Source: Candidatus Obscuribacterales bacterium
GTDB taxonomy: Bacteria; Cyanobacteriota; Vampirovibrionia; Obscuribacterales; Obscuribacteraceae
Length of the DNA stretch: 32,178 bases
Direction of reading: 5' to 3'
Assembly: GCA_019748395.1 (NCBI GenBank)
Contig: JAIEPM010000331.1
Location: 1 to 32,178, forward strand
The translations under genes and the position numbers were made by a program. How positions within the stretch are numbered: position 1 is the stretch's first letter; every line of letters starts with the position of its first letter. Below the pieces are notes generated by a model. The model did no database searches, was not told the DNA's origin, and saw only the letters and a list, made by a program, of their open reading frames with translations. This document shows, piece after piece, positions 31,542-32,178 of this stretch.

Positions 31542-31556
31542 GTTCGAAGCCTCCGC
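31512..31556 (-). promoter_or_regulatory. mRNA hairpin occluding the ribosome binding site of the second kinase
   Basis: In the minus-strand transcript, GCGGAG pairs with CTCCGC (31551-31556 with 31512-31517), and CTTCGAAC pairs with GTTCGAAG (31542-31549 with 31521-31528), giving 14 base pairs with one unpaired G (31550) opposite AAG (31518-31520). The ribosome binding site GGAGG lies in the stem and the TTG start (31541-31539) is the first codon of the 13-base loop. Such an arrangement would block ribosome entry unless the stem melts or is opened. Confidence 0.65.
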
Positions 31557-31567
31557 AATTGCAGGGT

Positions 31568-32017
31568 TTACCAGCCGAAGCCGTAAAACCTCAGTCCGTC
31601 GATGAGACTTATGCCCTTTTGTGATGCAGTTTCAAACCCTTTAAGCAGGAGCTCTAAGCAGATCAGATCTTGGTCAATGAATTTTGCTGCATCTTTAGCC
31701 AGCTTAAGGTCATGTGCGGCGACGAACTGGCCTCGTTTCAGAACTTCTTCCGGTTCTTGTTTCAGGTTTGCGGCAATTTCATTTAAGTCGGCATATTCAG
31801 CTTTGCCCAATTTGCCGGTTCTTTGCAAGATTTCAATCACCAGACTTTTTGCGGGGTCGGCAAAAAAGTCACGATTTTCTCTTCGATGCCTTGAGCCGTA
31901 GTCTTCAGTGTTCAGTTTGATTAGCTGCACGGTCTTGCCGATAGCCTTTGTTTTGCTTTGCTTTCGCGAGTTGAAGCTGCCAAATAACGATGATGTGGAA
32001 TTCAGTACTCTCGCCAT
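31568..32017 (-). CDS. Small helical protein upstream of the second kinase
   Basis: A 149-aa soluble protein. The first 50 residues are basic and Ser-rich (ARVLNSTSSLFGSFNSRK), then mostly helix (VIEILQRTGKLGKAEYADLNE, LKLAKDAAKFIDQDLICLELL). The block LGKAEYADLNEIAANLKQEP has a winged-helix-like spacing, but no domain is certain. The ATG at 32017 has AGGGAG upstream. It ends 26 bases before the kinase start, so it is probably the first gene of that operon and may help it sense or respond. This is inference from position only. Confidence 0.65.
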   Translation of the reverse strand: MARVLNSTSSLFGSFNSRKQSKTKAIGKTVQLIKLNTEDYGSRHRRENRDFFADPAKSLVIEILQRTGKLGKAEYADLNEIAANLKQEPEEVLKRGQFVAAHDLKLAKDAAKFIDQDLICLELLLKGFETASQKGISLIDGLRFYGFGW

Positions 32018-32075
32018 GTCATCTCCCTGCCTTTCGTGGTGACCTTCTTCGAAAAGCGTAGTGGCGAATTGTGAA

Positions 32076-32163
32076 TTATTTGTCCATGCTTTTTTTGGCT
32101 ATTGCTTGAGCCGAAATCTTGCTTATTTCATCGGCTGCTTTTTTGAGTATTCTTAGAGCCTCC
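32076..32163 (-). CDS. C-terminal fragment of an unidentified gene
   Basis: An open minus-strand frame enters from the right edge and ends in TAA at 32076. The last residues are helical and charged: EALRILKKAADEISKISAQA, then a short Lys-rich end with SMDK. About 28 genuine residues remain; beyond 32163 the sequence is adapter. The end is 59 bases before the ATG of the 149-aa gene, so it may be part of the same operon. Too short for a family call. Confidence 0.5.
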
Positions 32164-32178
32164 AGATCGGAAGAGCAC
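32164..32178. other. Illumina adapter sequence at the contig end (artefact)
   Basis: The final 15 bases AGATCGGAAGAGCAC equal the start of the standard TruSeq read-through adapter. A chance 15-base match exactly at a contig terminus is very unlikely, so these bases are not genomic and the contig was probably extended by untrimmed reads. Confidence 0.95.

Overview
The window is a dense bacterial chromosomal contig end of roughly balanced base composition, with genes on both strands and short spacers. No rRNA, tRNA, CRISPR array, insertion sequence or phage gene is visible. The recognisable core genes are a thioredoxin-reductase-like ferredoxin-NADP reductase (cut by the left edge), hutI, xseA-xseB, rplI, an RlmD-type rRNA methyltransferase and an SbcD-like nuclease. 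A Ycf52-like GNAT acetyltransferase, a cyanobacterial/plastid type, together with many secreted or membrane-anchored proteins of unknown function and orphan HAMP histidine kinases, suggests a non-photosynthetic relative of Cyanobacteria (Melainabacteria/Vampirovibrionia, perhaps Obscuribacterales). That placement is inference from recalled family resemblance, not from a marker gene.

Layout. 1-5162 (all minus): FNR fragment, a membrane-anchored Pro/Ala-rich protein, a coiled-coil protein, hutI, a bacterioferritin-like protein and a degenerate PD-(D/E)XK-like protein. 5576-7124 (plus): xseA-xseB, ending in a hairpin shared with a convergent minus-strand set. 7208-9549 (minus): an XRE regulator with its own promoter and palindromic operator, a 347-aa conserved protein of unknown function, an EF-hand-like protein and a small helical protein. 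9616-13654 (minus): a secreted protein, rplI, the GNAT and an orphan histidine kinase. 13768-18689: a TPR protein, a 56-aa zinc-ribbon protein missed by length-filtered gene calling, rlmD with a secreted partner, and sbcD. 18847-23011 is mainly unrecognised: a helical protein with a hydrophobic stretch, two small proteins, a 454-aa protein and a secreted GATase-like protein. 23005-25981 (minus) is a three-gene unit of exported thioredoxin/DUF255 protein, double-CDGSH iron-sulfur protein and DUF547 protein. 26172-29966 has a protein resembling the membrane and N-terminal part of VirB4/SCO6880 without its ATPase, a membrane-anchored protein, and a protein with a TadG-like N-terminus. 30057-32178 (minus) holds a second orphan histidine kinase, a small upstream partner and a gene fragment.

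The signals most worth following are not in the protein list. They are: an mRNA hairpin that would bury the ribosome binding site of the second histidine kinase and hold its TTG start in the loop; an apparently leaderless, palindrome-controlled XRE promoter; a tandem 11-bp repeat upstream of the unknown gene at 18847; and the VirB4-like protein that stops where the ATPase should start. The last 15 bases are identical to the Illumina TruSeq adapter, so the right end is a sequencing artefact and not genome.

All starts were chosen by ribosome binding site, signal peptide and family length. Several differ from the longest possible reading frame, and this is stated in each entry.
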